A stretch of DNA of 64,000 nt from DASZWJ01 sp963813895 (GTDB lineage: Bacteria > Pseudomonadota > Gammaproteobacteria > JAURND01): NCBI GenBank assembly GCA_963813895.1, contig CAWFAS010000001.1:930001-994000 (forward strand). Direction: 5' to 3'. The position numbers and the translations under genes were made by a program. Position 1 is the first letter of the stretch, and every line of letters begins with the position of its first letter. Under the pieces are notes generated by a model, which was given only the letters and a program-made list of their open reading frames with translations, searched no databases and was not told the DNA's origin. Of the stretch, positions 49,407 through 59,164 are shown piece by piece.

Positions 49407-50087
49407 ATGAGTCTATATGAAATTGAAACGTCACAGCAGATCAGAATGCAAACATCGTCCACTCCAATTATAACAGGAACTCTATATGTGATAGCTGCGC
49501 CTTCGGGTACAGGCAAAACCAGCTTGACCAGTGCTTTGGTGCGCACTTTAACCCATATAAAAATATCAATTTCGCATACAACTCGCGAACAGCGTCCTGG
49601 AGAACAGCACGGTGTCCATTATTGGTTTACCAGTGTGGCAGAATTCAAAAAAATGATCGCAGAGAATGAATTCCTGGAATATGCTGAAGTTTTTGGCAAT
49701 TATTATGGAACTTCTAAGCAGTGGGTGGCACAACAACTTAAAAGCGGTTTAGACGTAGTCTTGGAAATTGATTGGCAGGGTGCGCAGCAAGTCCGCAAAA
49801 TTTTTCCACAATCCTTAAGCATTTTTATTTTACCGCCATCAGCAGATTTATTGCGTAAACGGTTACAGACTCGAAAACAAGATAGTGCGGCCATCATTGA
49901 GAAACGACTGGCTGAATCGGCCAATGAAGTGGCTCATTACCACGAATTTGATTTTTTAGTGGTTAATGATAATTTTGATGATGCGTTACTCGATATACAA
50001 GCTATTGTGCGGGCTAATCGATTAAAGTTATCAAATCAATCGCTGAGGTGGCAAAAGTTACTGGCGGAGTTGCAGCAAAAACAGTAA
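49407..50087 (+). CDS. gmk: Guanylate kinase
   Basis: Gmk phosphorylates GMP to GDP. The P-loop is VIAAPSGTGKTSLTSAL and the GMP-binding region ISISHTTREQRPGEQHGVHYWF; VVLEIDWQGAQQVRKIFP and SIFILPPSADLLRKRLQTR follow, all typical. The ATG at 49407 gives 226 residues. The ATG at 49446 would give 213, closer to the E. coli length of 207. Neither has a strong ribosome binding site. The frame reaches 49365 with TTG, which lies in the promoter's -10 box. It heads gmk-rpoZ-spoT-ridA-recG. Confidence 0.93.
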   Translation: MSLYEIETSQQIRMQTSSTPIITGTLYVIAAPSGTGKTSLTSALVRTLTHIKISISHTTREQRPGEQHGVHYWFTSVAEFKKMIAENEFLEYAEVFGNYYGTSKQWVAQQLKSGLDVVLEIDWQGAQQVRKIFPQSLSIFILPPSADLLRKRLQTRKQDSAAIIEKRLAESANEVAHYHEFDFLVVNDNFDDALLDIQAIVRANRLKLSNQSLRWQKLLAELQQKQ

Positions 50088-50169
50088 TATGGCTAAGTTT
50101 TGCTTTTCGATGCGAGATCATCGTCAATAAATTCTCATCACACAAAATAATTTTACTTTAGAGGTCATT

Positions 50170-50445
50170 ATGGCACGAGTCACAGTTTCAGATTGTTTGG
50201 CACGCATTCCAAACCGGTTCGAATTAGTTATGATTGCTTCCAAGCGCGCAAGACAACTGGAGATGGGTGCTGCAGACCCTTTTGTCGATTGGGAAAACGA
50301 TAAGCCAACAGTAGTTGCATTGCGCGAAATTGCTGAAGGCAAAATTGATGCAGGTATTTTAGAAGATGTCAGTTCAACCACCACACAGTTTTCGACAGAA
50401 TATATTGAACATCCGGTTTCTGGAGAAACCGGTGAGGCTGTTTAA
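50170..50445 (+). CDS. rpoZ: RNA polymerase omega subunit
   Basis: Omega is the small subunit that assists assembly of RNA polymerase and ppGpp sensing. The 91-residue protein starts MARVTVSDCLARIPNRFELV and has ASKRARQLEMGA and KPTVVALREIAEGKI, all typical. GAGG precedes the ATG by six bases. Its end overlaps the GTG start of spoT by 14 bases, as expected for the operon. Confidence 0.96.
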   Translation: MARVTVSDCLARIPNRFELVMIASKRARQLEMGAADPFVDWENDKPTVVALREIAEGKIDAGILEDVSSTTTQFSTEYIEHPVSGETGEAV

Positions 50446-52549
50446 AAAGCTGCAACAAAAACTAGAGTATTTACCTAAAGAAGCGGTTGAAAAAATTTTT
50501 CAGGCCTATACTCTTGCGGCAGATGGCCACAAAGATCAAAAGCGTTTTTCTGGTGAACCTTATATTACTCACCCATTATCAGTGGCTGGCATTTTAGCAG
50601 ATCTGCATATGGATCCGCAGACCCTGATGGCCGCATTATTGCATGACGTCATCGAAGACACTCCCATTACTAAAGAAATGCTGGCCAAGCAGTTTGGTGG
50701 TGCAGTGGCTGAATTAGTTGATGGCGTTAGTAAACTCACCCAAATAGAATTTCGCAATCGTGCGGAAGCCCAAGCCGAAAATTTCCAAAAAATGGTTTTG
50801 GCTATGTCGCGCGATATTCGCGTTATGATAATCAAGCTCGCTGACCGTTTGCATAATATGCGTACTTTGGTGGGTTTGCCTCCAGAAAAACGTCGGCGCA
50901 TTGCGCGTGAAACCCTGGAAATATTTGCTCCCATCGCCAATCGATTAGGTATGCATGCTATTTTTGTAGAGCTGGAAAATCTTGGATTTGCCGCCCTCTA
51001 CCCACAACGCTATCGCATACTTAAAAGTGCTGTACATCGCATCCTCGGTGATCAGAAAAAAATCATGCACGAAGTGGATAAGATGCTGCGTGAAGCTATC
51101 AGCCGTCACCATCTTCCACGCTCTGAGGTCATTGGCCGCGAGAAAAACTTATACAGTATTTACAACAAAATGCAGCAAAGACGCGTTTCTTTTAAAGAAA
51201 TCACCGATGTCTATGGCTTTCGCATTATTACAGATTCAGTAGATAGCTGTTACCGTGTCTTGGGGGTTGTACATTCGCTGTATAAGCCCTTGGCAGAACG
51301 ATTTAAAGATTATATTGCAATTCCTAAGGCCAATGGTTATCAATCGCTGCATACGACTTTGTTTGGTCCATTTGGTATGCCTATTGAGGTGCAGATTCGA
51401 ACCTATCCCATGAATCAAGTTGCTGAAAGCGGCATTGCGGCACATTGGTTATATAAATCCGATGAAAAAACTTTAGACGATGCCCAGGTTCGAGCGCAGC
51501 AGTGGGTAAAAAACTTGCTGGAAATGCAGCAGAAAACAGGCAGTTCATTGGAATTTATTGAAAATGTAAAAATTGATCTATTTCCCGATGAAGTCTATGT
51601 GTTCACTCCTCGAGGCTCTATTATGGAGCTACCAAAAGGAGCAAGCGTCGTTGATTTTGCGTATGCTGTGCATACTGACGTAGGCAATACCTGTGTAGCT
51701 GCCAAAGTTGACCGCCAATTAGCGCCGCTATCTACCATATTAAGTAGCGGCCAGACCGTTGAAATAATTATTTCTGCCAATGCACAGCCTAATCCTGCCT
51801 GGATGGATTTTGTAGTGACTGCACGCGCGCGTAGCGCTATCCGCCATCATCTGAAAACCCAACGTCGTCGCGAATCCATTGCTTTAGGCAAAGAGTTATT
51901 AGATAAAGCGTTGGAGCGTCTCTCACTCAGTCTTAAAAAAATCTCCACCCAAGCTGCGCAAGCGGTATTGCACGAGGCTCAGGTAGAGACCTTTGATGAC
52001 TTGCTTGAAGAAATTGGACAGGGAAACCGCTTAGCCCTGTTGGTTGCACATCAGATAGCAGTGGCGATTAAAGGAGTCAAACAAACAGAACTCATCACCC
52101 TGGCTGAAGCCAAACCTTTATTAATTAAAGGTACAGAAGGTGTGGTAGTGCATTTTGCTACTTGTTGCTACCCCATTCCAGGCGACCCTATTGTCGGTAT
52201 ATTGAGTGCTGGGCAAGGCTTGGTCATACACGTTGAACAGTGTAAACGCATTAGTAAACAACGCCAACAGCCCGATAAATGCCTGGCAGTTTCTTGGGCT
52301 CAAGCAGTTACAGGTGAGTTTATCGCTTCCATCAAAGTCACTGGCCTAAACCAGCGAGGTGGCCTGGCTAGACTGGCCCAATCTATTGCCGATGCAGATG
52401 CTAATATAGATGACATTTTGGTATTAGAGCGTGATGCCCGTCATTATGTAAATCAATTTAAAATTCATGTACGCGATCGCGGGCATTTAGCACGGGTAAT
52501 ACGTAATTTACGCCATGTAAAAAACGTGATAAAAGTAACCCGCAAGTGA
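50432..52549 (+). CDS. spoT: Bifunctional (p)ppGpp synthetase/hydrolase SpoT
   Basis: SpoT makes and degrades the alarmone (p)ppGpp. The GTG at 50432 (GGAGA five bases upstream) gives 705 residues, matching E. coli SpoT (702); the longer open frame from 50366 lies under rpoZ. Domains in order: HD hydrolase (about 20-175, with ALLHDVIEDTP intact), synthetase (about 230-345, GREKNLYSIYNKMQ and YGFRIITDS), TGS (about 385-445, VYVFTPRGSIMELPKGASVVDFAYAVHT), and a C-terminal ACT domain (about 625-705). It should be active in both directions. It controls growth-phase responses together with GacA-type regulation. Confidence 0.96.
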   Translation: MRLFKKLQQKLEYLPKEAVEKIFQAYTLAADGHKDQKRFSGEPYITHPLSVAGILADLHMDPQTLMAALLHDVIEDTPITKEMLAKQFGGAVAELVDGVSKLTQIEFRNRAEAQAENFQKMVLAMSRDIRVMIIKLADRLHNMRTLVGLPPEKRRRIARETLEIFAPIANRLGMHAIFVELENLGFAALYPQRYRILKSAVHRILGDQKKIMHEVDKMLREAISRHHLPRSEVIGREKNLYSIYNKMQQRRVSFKEITDVYGFRIITDSVDSCYRVLGVVHSLYKPLAERFKDYIAIPKANGYQSLHTTLFGPFGMPIEVQIRTYPMNQVAESGIAAHWLYKSDEKTLDDAQVRAQQWVKNLLEMQQKTGSSLEFIENVKIDLFPDEVYVFTPRGSIMELPKGASVVDFAYAVHTDVGNTCVAAKVDRQLAPLSTILSSGQTVEIIISANAQPNPAWMDFVVTARARSAIRHHLKTQRRRESIALGKELLDKALERLSLSLKKISTQAAQAVLHEAQVETFDDLLEEIGQGNRLALLVAHQIAVAIKGVKQTELITLAEAKPLLIKGTEGVVVHFATCCYPIPGDPIVGILSAGQGLVIHVEQCKRISKQRQQPDKCLAVSWAQAVTGEFIASIKVTGLNQRGGLARLAQSIADADANIDDILVLERDARHYVNQFKIHVRDRGHLARVIRNLRHVKNVIKVTRK

Positions 52550-52583
52550 TATTTATCAGAAAACCTAGGAGTAAAGCATCCCT

Positions 52584-52970
52584 ATGAAACAGATTATTCA
52601 AACCAGCGAAGCACCTGCTGCCATTGGCACTTATTCACAAGCAGTAAAGTCAGGCAACCACGTTTATTTTTCCGGTCAAATTCCCTTGGACCCACAAACA
52701 ATGGAACTCGTCACAGGTGATTTGAAAGTTCAATTACAGCGTATTTTTGATAATCTCAGCGCCGTGGCTAAAGCAGCAGGCGGCAGTCTGGCAGATATCG
52801 TCAAATTAAATATCTATTTGCTGGATCTGCAACATTTTCCGGTGGTAAATGAAGTAATGACCACTTATTTCAGTGCTCCCTATCCGGCGCGAGCTGTAGT
52901 GGGAGTAGCTGCATTACCTAAAAACGCTGAGGTGGAAGTTGAAGCCATCATGAAGTTGCAGGATCTGTGA
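52584..52970 (+). CDS. ridA: 2-iminobutanoate/2-iminopropanoate deaminase RidA
   Basis: RidA hydrolyses reactive enamine/imine intermediates of amino acid metabolism. The 128-residue protein has ETSEAPAAIGTYSQAV-like PAAIGTYSQAVKSGNHVYFSGQ at the N-terminus, the catalytic Arg in SAPYPARAVVGVAALP near residue 105, and EVEAIMKL at the C-terminus. AGGAG precedes the ATG. It lies between spoT and recG, where trmH sits in enterobacteria. Confidence 0.95.
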   Translation: MKQIIQTSEAPAAIGTYSQAVKSGNHVYFSGQIPLDPQTMELVTGDLKVQLQRIFDNLSAVAKAAGGSLADIVKLNIYLLDLQHFPVVNEVMTTYFSAPYPARAVVGVAALPKNAEVEVEAIMKLQDL

Positions 52971-52979
52971 TGCAGAACT

Positions 52980-55127
52980 ATGAAAGAAAGCCTTAAATTA
53001 AAAAAAGCTACCCAGCCCTCGGCTGCTAATAGCAATACAATCAGCAAAGCGCTCTCGCAGTTACCCTGTTCTAATTTACGTGGAGTAGGCCCACAACTCA
53101 CCTCACATCTGCAAAAATTAGGCATCCATACAGTCCAAGATTTACTATTCCATTTACCTTTACGTTATCAGGACAAAACGCGTATTGTGGCTTTAGGTAA
53201 TCTCCGTCCTGGTGATCACGTGGTCGTGCAAGGTGAAATAAAAGAAGCCCAATTACGTTATGGCAGACGCCAAAGTCTAATATGTTCGATCGAAGATGGT
53301 ACAGGAACGCTGACCTTGCGTTTTTTCCATTTTAATAAAGCGCAATCTGATGCGTTAGCCCGAAACGGCGCGCATCTGCGCTGTTTCGGCGAGGTGCGTT
53401 GGGGTGCCATAGGTTATGAAATAGTACATCCAGAATACAGATTTGTAGATCCTGAAGAGCCACTGACAGTCGAGGAAAATTTAACGCCGGTTTATCCAAC
53501 CACAGAAGGCTTGCATCAAGCTAGTTTTCGCAAATTGACGGACCAGGCCCTAACTCTGTTACAACAACATAAAGGGTTAGATGAATACTTGCCACCTACC
53601 TTGTTACAGTATTTTAAGTTGTCTGATTTAACCACTGCCATAGTCTATGTGCATCGTCCTCCACCCGATGCATCTCGTACTAAGTTGGCTTCTGGCCTGC
53701 ATCCCGCCCAACAACGTCTGGCATTTGAAGAGCTTTTAGCCCATCAGCTTAGCTTGCGCCAGTTGCGGTCTAACTTTCAACAGCATAAAGCTGCACAGCT
53801 AAATGGACCGCAGACATTAACTAGCCAATTTCTGCAACAGTTACCCTTTAAATTGACCGGTGCCCAGCAACGGGTGGTGCAAGAAGTGTGGGCGGATTTA
53901 CGTAAGGAGCAACCCATGCTGCGGTTAGTGCAGGGCGATGTCGGTGCTGGCAAGACTGTTGTAGCAGCCCTCGCTGTGCTCCAGGCTATAGCCAGTGGTT
54001 ATCAGGCCGCCTTAATGGTGCCAACCGAATTGTTAGCCGAGCAACATTATAAAAATTTCATGGCTTGGTTAGAACCGTTAAATCTCAGGGTTACGTTCTT
54101 GGCCAGTCGTTTAAAAGCCAAAGAACGTAAATGCGCCATAGATGCCATTGCTAGCGGTGCTGCACAATTAGCTATAGGTACGCACGCTTTATTTCAGAAA
54201 GAGGTTAGCTTCGCCCGCCTGGGTCTAATCGTGATAGACGAACAGCACCGCTTTGGCGTTCACCAACGACTGGAGCTATGGGAGAAAGGGCGTCAGCAAG
54301 ATGTGTTCCCCCACCAGCTTATCATGACCGCTACCCCCATCCCCAGAACATTGTCTATGACCGCTTATGCCGACCTTGACTGTTCAATCATCGATGAACT
54401 GCCACCCGGACGTAAGCCGATCACCACCTCATTAATTTCCAACTTGCGGCGTGAAGAAGTGGTGCAGCGTATCTATGCTGCCTGCCAGCAGGGCCGACAA
54501 GCTTATTGGGTTTGTACCTTGATAGAAGAATCTGAAGTTCTTCAGTGCCAAGCAGCTGAGGCGACCGCTGTCATGTTGACGCAAAGTCTACCAGGATTAC
54601 GGCTCGGCCTAATACACGGACGACTGAAAACCGCTGAAAAAGAACAGCTTATGGTGGCCTTCCGTGCAGGTGAAATTGATTTGCTGGTTGCAACCACCGT
54701 GATTGAAGTAGGTGTTGATGTCCCCAATGCAACCCTGATGATTATTGAGAATCCTGAAAGACTGGGCTTAGCGCAACTTCACCAATTACGCGGCCGAATT
54801 GGCCGGGGAGGGGAGGCGAGTTATTGCGTATTGCTCTTTCAATACCCACTATCGCAGCTTGCTAAACAACGACTACAAGTTGTAAAAGACAGCCAAGATG
54901 GCTTTGTCATTGCGCAACAGGATTTAGAGTTGCGTGGTCCTGGAGAAATTTTAGGCACCCGCCAGACCGGTCTTTTACAATTACGCATTGCGGATCTCTT
55001 GCGCGATAAAGCCTTATTGCCGGATGTACAGCAGGCCTGTGAAGTGTTATTGCAGCACTATCCCGAACAAGTTAAGTTATTGATTGCCCGTTGGATCGCA
55101 GCTGGCGGTAAATACGGTAGCGTCTAA
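52980..55127 (+). CDS. recG: ATP-dependent DNA helicase RecG
   Basis: RecG remodels stalled replication forks and Holliday junctions. The 715-residue protein has the wedge domain (LRGVGPQLTSHLQKLGI and YQDKTRIVALGNLRPGDHVV), Walker A QGDVGAGKTVVAALA near residue 318, the DEQHRFG box near residue 420, TATPIPRTLSMTAYADLD, and the C-terminal helicase lobe with LHQLRGRIGRGGEASYC and a TRG-type RQTGLLQLRIADL motif. It begins 9 bp after ridA. Confidence 0.96.
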   Translation: MKESLKLKKATQPSAANSNTISKALSQLPCSNLRGVGPQLTSHLQKLGIHTVQDLLFHLPLRYQDKTRIVALGNLRPGDHVVVQGEIKEAQLRYGRRQSLICSIEDGTGTLTLRFFHFNKAQSDALARNGAHLRCFGEVRWGAIGYEIVHPEYRFVDPEEPLTVEENLTPVYPTTEGLHQASFRKLTDQALTLLQQHKGLDEYLPPTLLQYFKLSDLTTAIVYVHRPPPDASRTKLASGLHPAQQRLAFEELLAHQLSLRQLRSNFQQHKAAQLNGPQTLTSQFLQQLPFKLTGAQQRVVQEVWADLRKEQPMLRLVQGDVGAGKTVVAALAVLQAIASGYQAALMVPTELLAEQHYKNFMAWLEPLNLRVTFLASRLKAKERKCAIDAIASGAAQLAIGTHALFQKEVSFARLGLIVIDEQHRFGVHQRLELWEKGRQQDVFPHQLIMTATPIPRTLSMTAYADLDCSIIDELPPGRKPITTSLISNLRREEVVQRIYAACQQGRQAYWVCTLIEESEVLQCQAAEATAVMLTQSLPGLRLGLIHGRLKTAEKEQLMVAFRAGEIDLLVATTVIEVGVDVPNATLMIIENPERLGLAQLHQLRGRIGRGGEASYCVLLFQYPLSQLAKQRLQVVKDSQDGFVIAQQDLELRGPGEILGTRQTGLLQLRIADLLRDKALLPDVQQACEVLLQHYPEQVKLLIARWIAAGGKYGSV

Positions 55128-55164
55128 ATTTGACTAAATTAAGCTGGCAACTTAAAATAGTCAA

Positions 55165-56385
55165 ATGTTTATCAATCGCGATATTGCCCATCAGCTAACT
55201 CAACCCTCCGCCGACATACAGGTTCTGCTCGGCCCCAGACAGTGCGGAAAAAGCACGTTATTCGCCTCTCTAGATTCCAGCGCAGCGCATCCATTCCAGG
55301 AAATTAACTTCGACGATCTACAGTTGCGGCAGCTCGCCAACCGTGACCCTGCTTTATTCTTGCAGCAATTTCTGCCGCCCTTATTATTGGATGAGGTGCA
55401 ATATGTACCTAATTTATTTCCTGAGTTAAAAAGAATGGTTGACCAATTAAAGCGGGCCGCGGTATTTGGTACCCTAGAAACCCCAGCGTCCCCTGTTCTA
55501 TTCCGCTTGACGGGCTCCAACCAAATTTTGATGGATCAAAACATAAAAGAAAGCCTAGCGGGTCGAGCTTCATATTATTTATTAAATACCCTTACAGTTC
55601 ATGAGATAGTGGCTACGCTCCCTACCATCCGGATTAATGATATTTTATTCCAAGGAGGTTGGCCGGAGCTATACACCCAAAATGCCTTACCCGTGAAAGC
55701 TTACTTGAATGATTACATCCGTAGCTATGTTGAAAAAGATATCGTAATGAGTGCAGGCATTCAAAAAGTGCCGGAGTTTCACACGGTTCTGGGATTATTA
55801 GCTGCGAGGACCGGATTACTCACGGATTATTCCGCTATAGCACGGGATAGTGGCATTCGGTCAGTGACTGTCAAGGATTGGATTAACCTTCTGGCAACTG
55901 CGGATCTGATCTATTTGCTAAAACCTTACTTCAATAATCTTAGCTTACGCTTGATCAAAACGCCTAAACTTTATTTTTTGGATACGGGATTGGCTGCAAG
56001 ATTACAAGGATGGTCTGATCCCGTACCTTTGTTCAACAGCCCGCAAATCGGCTCCCTTTTTGAAACGCTAGTGTTAGCGGAGATCGTAAAGTTTATACGT
56101 AATTATCGTAAAGACTGGCAATTATTTTTCTGGCGCACCAAAGATGGCAAGGAGGAAGTCGATTTTGTGCTCAAAACCGGTGCTAGTGGCATTCATGCAT
56201 TTGAGTCGAAACTCTCCATCCAGGGAATTTCACATGCGGTTTCTTATCCGCCGGCATTTAAAAAATATTTTGCTCCGACAAACCCATTGATAGTGGTGAC
56301 TTTTGGTGGGCAGCGGCTGCAATTGTCCAAGGAATGTACTGCTTTGCCCATTGCACAATTGCATGACTATTTGTTGACGTTATGA
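55165..56385 (+). CDS. AAA ATPase with DUF4143 domain
   Basis: The 406-residue protein has an AAA_14 ATPase domain with Walker A LGPRQCGKST (about 22-31) and Walker B LLLDEVQYVPN near residue 76, sensor motif FRLTGSN, and the EIVATLP region. A C-terminal DUF4143 follows (about 165-360), ending in the nuclease-like ESK (FWRTKDGKEEVDFVL, then FESKLS) motif. Function is unknown in this large family; some are accessory or mobile-linked. GC use resembles its neighbours. It lies 37 bp after recG and is followed by a palindromic repeat. Confidence 0.85.
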   Translation: MFINRDIAHQLTQPSADIQVLLGPRQCGKSTLFASLDSSAAHPFQEINFDDLQLRQLANRDPALFLQQFLPPLLLDEVQYVPNLFPELKRMVDQLKRAAVFGTLETPASPVLFRLTGSNQILMDQNIKESLAGRASYYLLNTLTVHEIVATLPTIRINDILFQGGWPELYTQNALPVKAYLNDYIRSYVEKDIVMSAGIQKVPEFHTVLGLLAARTGLLTDYSAIARDSGIRSVTVKDWINLLATADLIYLLKPYFNNLSLRLIKTPKLYFLDTGLAARLQGWSDPVPLFNSPQIGSLFETLVLAEIVKFIRNYRKDWQLFFWRTKDGKEEVDFVLKTGASGIHAFESKLSIQGISHAVSYPPAFKKYFAPTNPLIVVTFGGQRLQLSKECTALPIAQLHDYLLTL

Positions 56386-56439
56386 TCTGGGTTAATAATT
56401 GATATCTGTTACTTAAAATGGGAAGATTTCTAACCGGGA

Positions 56440-56599
56440 GCCACTAGATGCCGCCCCCTTCCTAACCTTCCCCCGCAAGCGGGGGAAGGAACTGGTTGGG
56501 CAGAATAAGTTAAGTTATGTACCCAATCCCATACTGGCTCGAGCAAGTCCCTTCCCCCGCTTGCGGGGGAAGGTTAGGAAGGGGGCAGCATCTAGTGGC
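56440..56599. repeat. Palindromic element with GCCACTAGA ends (copy 2)
   Basis: The 160-bp element has ends GCCACTAGATGCcGCCCCCTT and TCTAGTGGC, inner CCTTCCTAACCTTCCCCCGC arms, and the same middle words (GGTTGGGCAGAATAA, GCTCGAGCAAGTCCC) as copy 1 at 49091-49251. It separates the DUF4143 gene from dinG. Confidence 0.75.
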
Positions 56600-56620
56600 A
56601 ATAACAATGGAAGCTCCTGA

Positions 56621-58801
56621 TCAAACTGTCACCCGACTTTGCTCCTTCCCATAAATCACCGTCTTAAACGGCGGCAAAGCTTTACGTAATTGTCGTCCAT
56701 AAGGTTTCGTAACCAGACGCGTATCCAGAATGCTGACCATGCCTGTATCTGTTTCTGAGCGGATGAGCCTCCCCACCGCTTGAATTAATTTAATACTGGT
56801 TTCTGGCAGCGTTAAATCGACGAATGCATTCCCACCCCGCAATTCAGTCCATTCTGCCAAGGTTTGGCTGACGGGGTCATCAGGTACGGCAAAGGGTAGT
56901 TTGGCAATGATTAAATGGGTACAGGCTTTGCCAGGTAAATCCAGTCCTTCGGCAAAAGACGCCAATCCGAACAAAATGCTAGGCTGCTGTGCGTTGATAC
57001 GAGCGAAGTGGTTGCTGAGTAATGCTTCTTTTGGTTGTGTGCCTTGCATTAAGAGGGCGGCTATTATAGGGGCTGGTAATGCTTGAGCCACGTCCAGCAT
57101 CTGTTTTTTAGAACTAAATAACACCAGGATGCCTTCTCCGGGAGTTAAATTCAGCATTTGTATTAGTAAGGCAGTGACTTCCTTCGTGTGCGCTTCAGGA
57201 TTTTTAGGATCATTGCGCATGGCCGGAATATTTAAAATACCTTGTTCTGGTAAGTTAAACGGTGACTCAAGAGCAATACAAGTCGTTTGCGCATAATGGT
57301 TTAGACCTGTTTCACGCAGTAATTTATCAAAAGTCCCTAAAGAGCGCAGTGTGGCAGAAGTTAATATTGCGCCAGCGGCTACCTTCCACAGACGTTGTGC
57401 CAAGACATTAGCGGAACTTACTGGGGATGCGGACAATAGGTGTTCAATCTGGAATGTCCGGCTAATGGATTGGGCAGTGATCCATTTAGCTATAGGCGGC
57501 TGCTGGGGGGGCAAGTCAGTCGCTAGTAACATCCAAACGGCTGCCAGGTTTTCAACGCGGGTAATGAAAAAACCTAACTCTGCTGCCAACCGGTCAAGTA
57601 AAGCCTCTTCAGATGGGCCTTCCATTCTAGCTTTTTTGCGGCGTAAAGTTTCCTGAAGTGATTGCAAATTAGTCAGCAGAGATTTGATCAGTGGCGACAA
57701 ATGGTCACAATATAGCTTGAAACCTTCGGGTAAAATCCCTTGTGGGCAAAGATAAAGCTGCGATGTCCCCTCTTTCAGTTTCAGCGGCGGAAATTCCTTT
57801 AGTGATAGGCTTAATTCTTGTAACTTAATCGCGATGCCCTCGGCCAGTGTGGCGATTTTACTGCTGGCATGAGATTCTTTCAGGCATGCCTCAATCTTGG
57901 CGGCGGTGTTGCCTAGTTTTTCTAGCCAGCTGAGGGTACCCAGCAGGCTATGAGAAGCGCTGAATTGTTTGATGGCTTTATCGGCCAAGTGGTGCGCTTC
58001 ATCTATGCAATAGAATGTATTTTCAGGCGCAGGCAGGATGATTCCGCCACCCATAGCCAAGTCCGCCAGTAATAAATCATGGTTGGCAATGACAATATCG
58101 ACACTGTCTAACTGCTCGCGGGCCTTATAAAACGCGCAGTTATTAAATTGCGGACACTCCCGCTTCATGCACCCATGCCGGTCATTTGTAATACATGACC
58201 ATAGCGCATCGGGTACATTTTGCTCCAGGGAATCGCGATCGCCCGACCAGGTTTGATTATGTAACCGAGTGGCTAATTGCTGCAGACTGGCAATTTCTTG
58301 TGGTTCTGGTTTACGGTCCCAGGGTGGCAGTTCTGAATCGTGACCTAATAAATCTGTCTGGGTGGCATGAGTAGTATGTTGATACAGCTTATAGTTGCAG
58401 GCGTAACGCCCTCGGCCTTTTGCAATGGCATAGCTAATATCCAGCCCGGCATGTTGGGCTAAAAAAGGGATATCTTTTAACGCTAATTGTTCTTGCAACA
58501 TGACTGTGGCGCTGGACACGACTAAATGCTTGCCTAGCGTTTTTGCGGCAATGATGGCTGGTAGTAAATATCCCAGACTTTTGCCGGTGCCGGTAGGTCC
58601 TTCAATGACTAGAATGGATTCTCCTTGTCGAGACGGCATTGGCTCATCGAGGGTGGGTTGAGCTTGTGTACTGCGCATTAGAGTTGCATACACTTCGTTA
58701 ATCATACGCTGTTGTGTGGGGCGCGCCTTGAAATTGGGCAAGCTTTTAGCAATATTGCTCAGACAGTGGTCAAGGATGTTAGCGTCCTGTTTTGATTGCA
58801 T
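56621..58801 (-). CDS. dinG: DinG-family ATP-dependent DNA helicase
   Basis: This XPD-like 5'-3' helicase unwinds damage-related DNA structures and R-loops. The 726-residue protein has Walker A IEGPTGTGKSLGYLL (about 66-80), four iron-sulfur cysteines in the CITNDRHGCMKRECPQFNNC segment (residues about 205-225), the DEAH box FYCIDEAHHLADKA, and the C-terminal motifs FGLASFAEGLDLPGKA and IQAVGRLIRSETDTG. The length matches E. coli DinG. Upstream, at 58834-58845, another GGCTCTGT-type end follows TTAA. Confidence 0.93.
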   Translation of the reverse strand: MQSKQDANILDHCLSNIAKSLPNFKARPTQQRMINEVYATLMRSTQAQPTLDEPMPSRQGESILVIEGPTGTGKSLGYLLPAIIAAKTLGKHLVVSSATVMLQEQLALKDIPFLAQHAGLDISYAIAKGRGRYACNYKLYQHTTHATQTDLLGHDSELPPWDRKPEPQEIASLQQLATRLHNQTWSGDRDSLEQNVPDALWSCITNDRHGCMKRECPQFNNCAFYKAREQLDSVDIVIANHDLLLADLAMGGGIILPAPENTFYCIDEAHHLADKAIKQFSASHSLLGTLSWLEKLGNTAAKIEACLKESHASSKIATLAEGIAIKLQELSLSLKEFPPLKLKEGTSQLYLCPQGILPEGFKLYCDHLSPLIKSLLTNLQSLQETLRRKKARMEGPSEEALLDRLAAELGFFITRVENLAAVWMLLATDLPPQQPPIAKWITAQSISRTFQIEHLLSASPVSSANVLAQRLWKVAAGAILTSATLRSLGTFDKLLRETGLNHYAQTTCIALESPFNLPEQGILNIPAMRNDPKNPEAHTKEVTALLIQMLNLTPGEGILVLFSSKKQMLDVAQALPAPIIAALLMQGTQPKEALLSNHFARINAQQPSILFGLASFAEGLDLPGKACTHLIIAKLPFAVPDDPVSQTLAEWTELRGGNAFVDLTLPETSIKLIQAVGRLIRSETDTGMVSILDTRLVTKPYGRQLRKALPPFKTVIYGKEQSRVTV

Positions 58802-58907
58802 TTTATTCTCTTTATAAAAATCACTGGTAAAGACAGAGCCTTAATAGACTGAATAGTTATGGTTGGAAGGAGTGTGATATAATATTTTTTAATGTATGCC
58901 GTTAACT

Positions 58908-59093
58908 TAAGGCTCTGTAAAACAATAACTTATCTTTTTAGCATCCCATCTAAGACTCATCTTCGCAGGCGGGAGGGTGTAGAAAAACACTTACATAGAA
59001 CAACTATGCGCGCATTTTTCTACACCCTCCCGCCTGCAAATCTGAGCCTCAGCTGGGCGCTAAAAAGATAAGTTATTGTTTTACAGAGCCTAA
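58908..59093. mobile_element. Miniature inverted-repeat element (copy 3), without the nested palindrome
   Basis: The element covers 58911-59090 (180 bp) between TAA duplications at 58908-58910 and 59091-59093. Its ends match copies 1 and 2. It lacks the 107-bp nested palindrome and one copy of AC; the difference in length is exactly 109 bp. It is the empty-site form of the family. It lies upstream of the efflux operon. Confidence 0.85.
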
Positions 59094-59164
59094 AGCAGCT
59101 AGTATCGCAAAAAGCTAAATAAGATATCTGCAGCAGGCCCCCTAAAATATGATTTTTATGTTAT

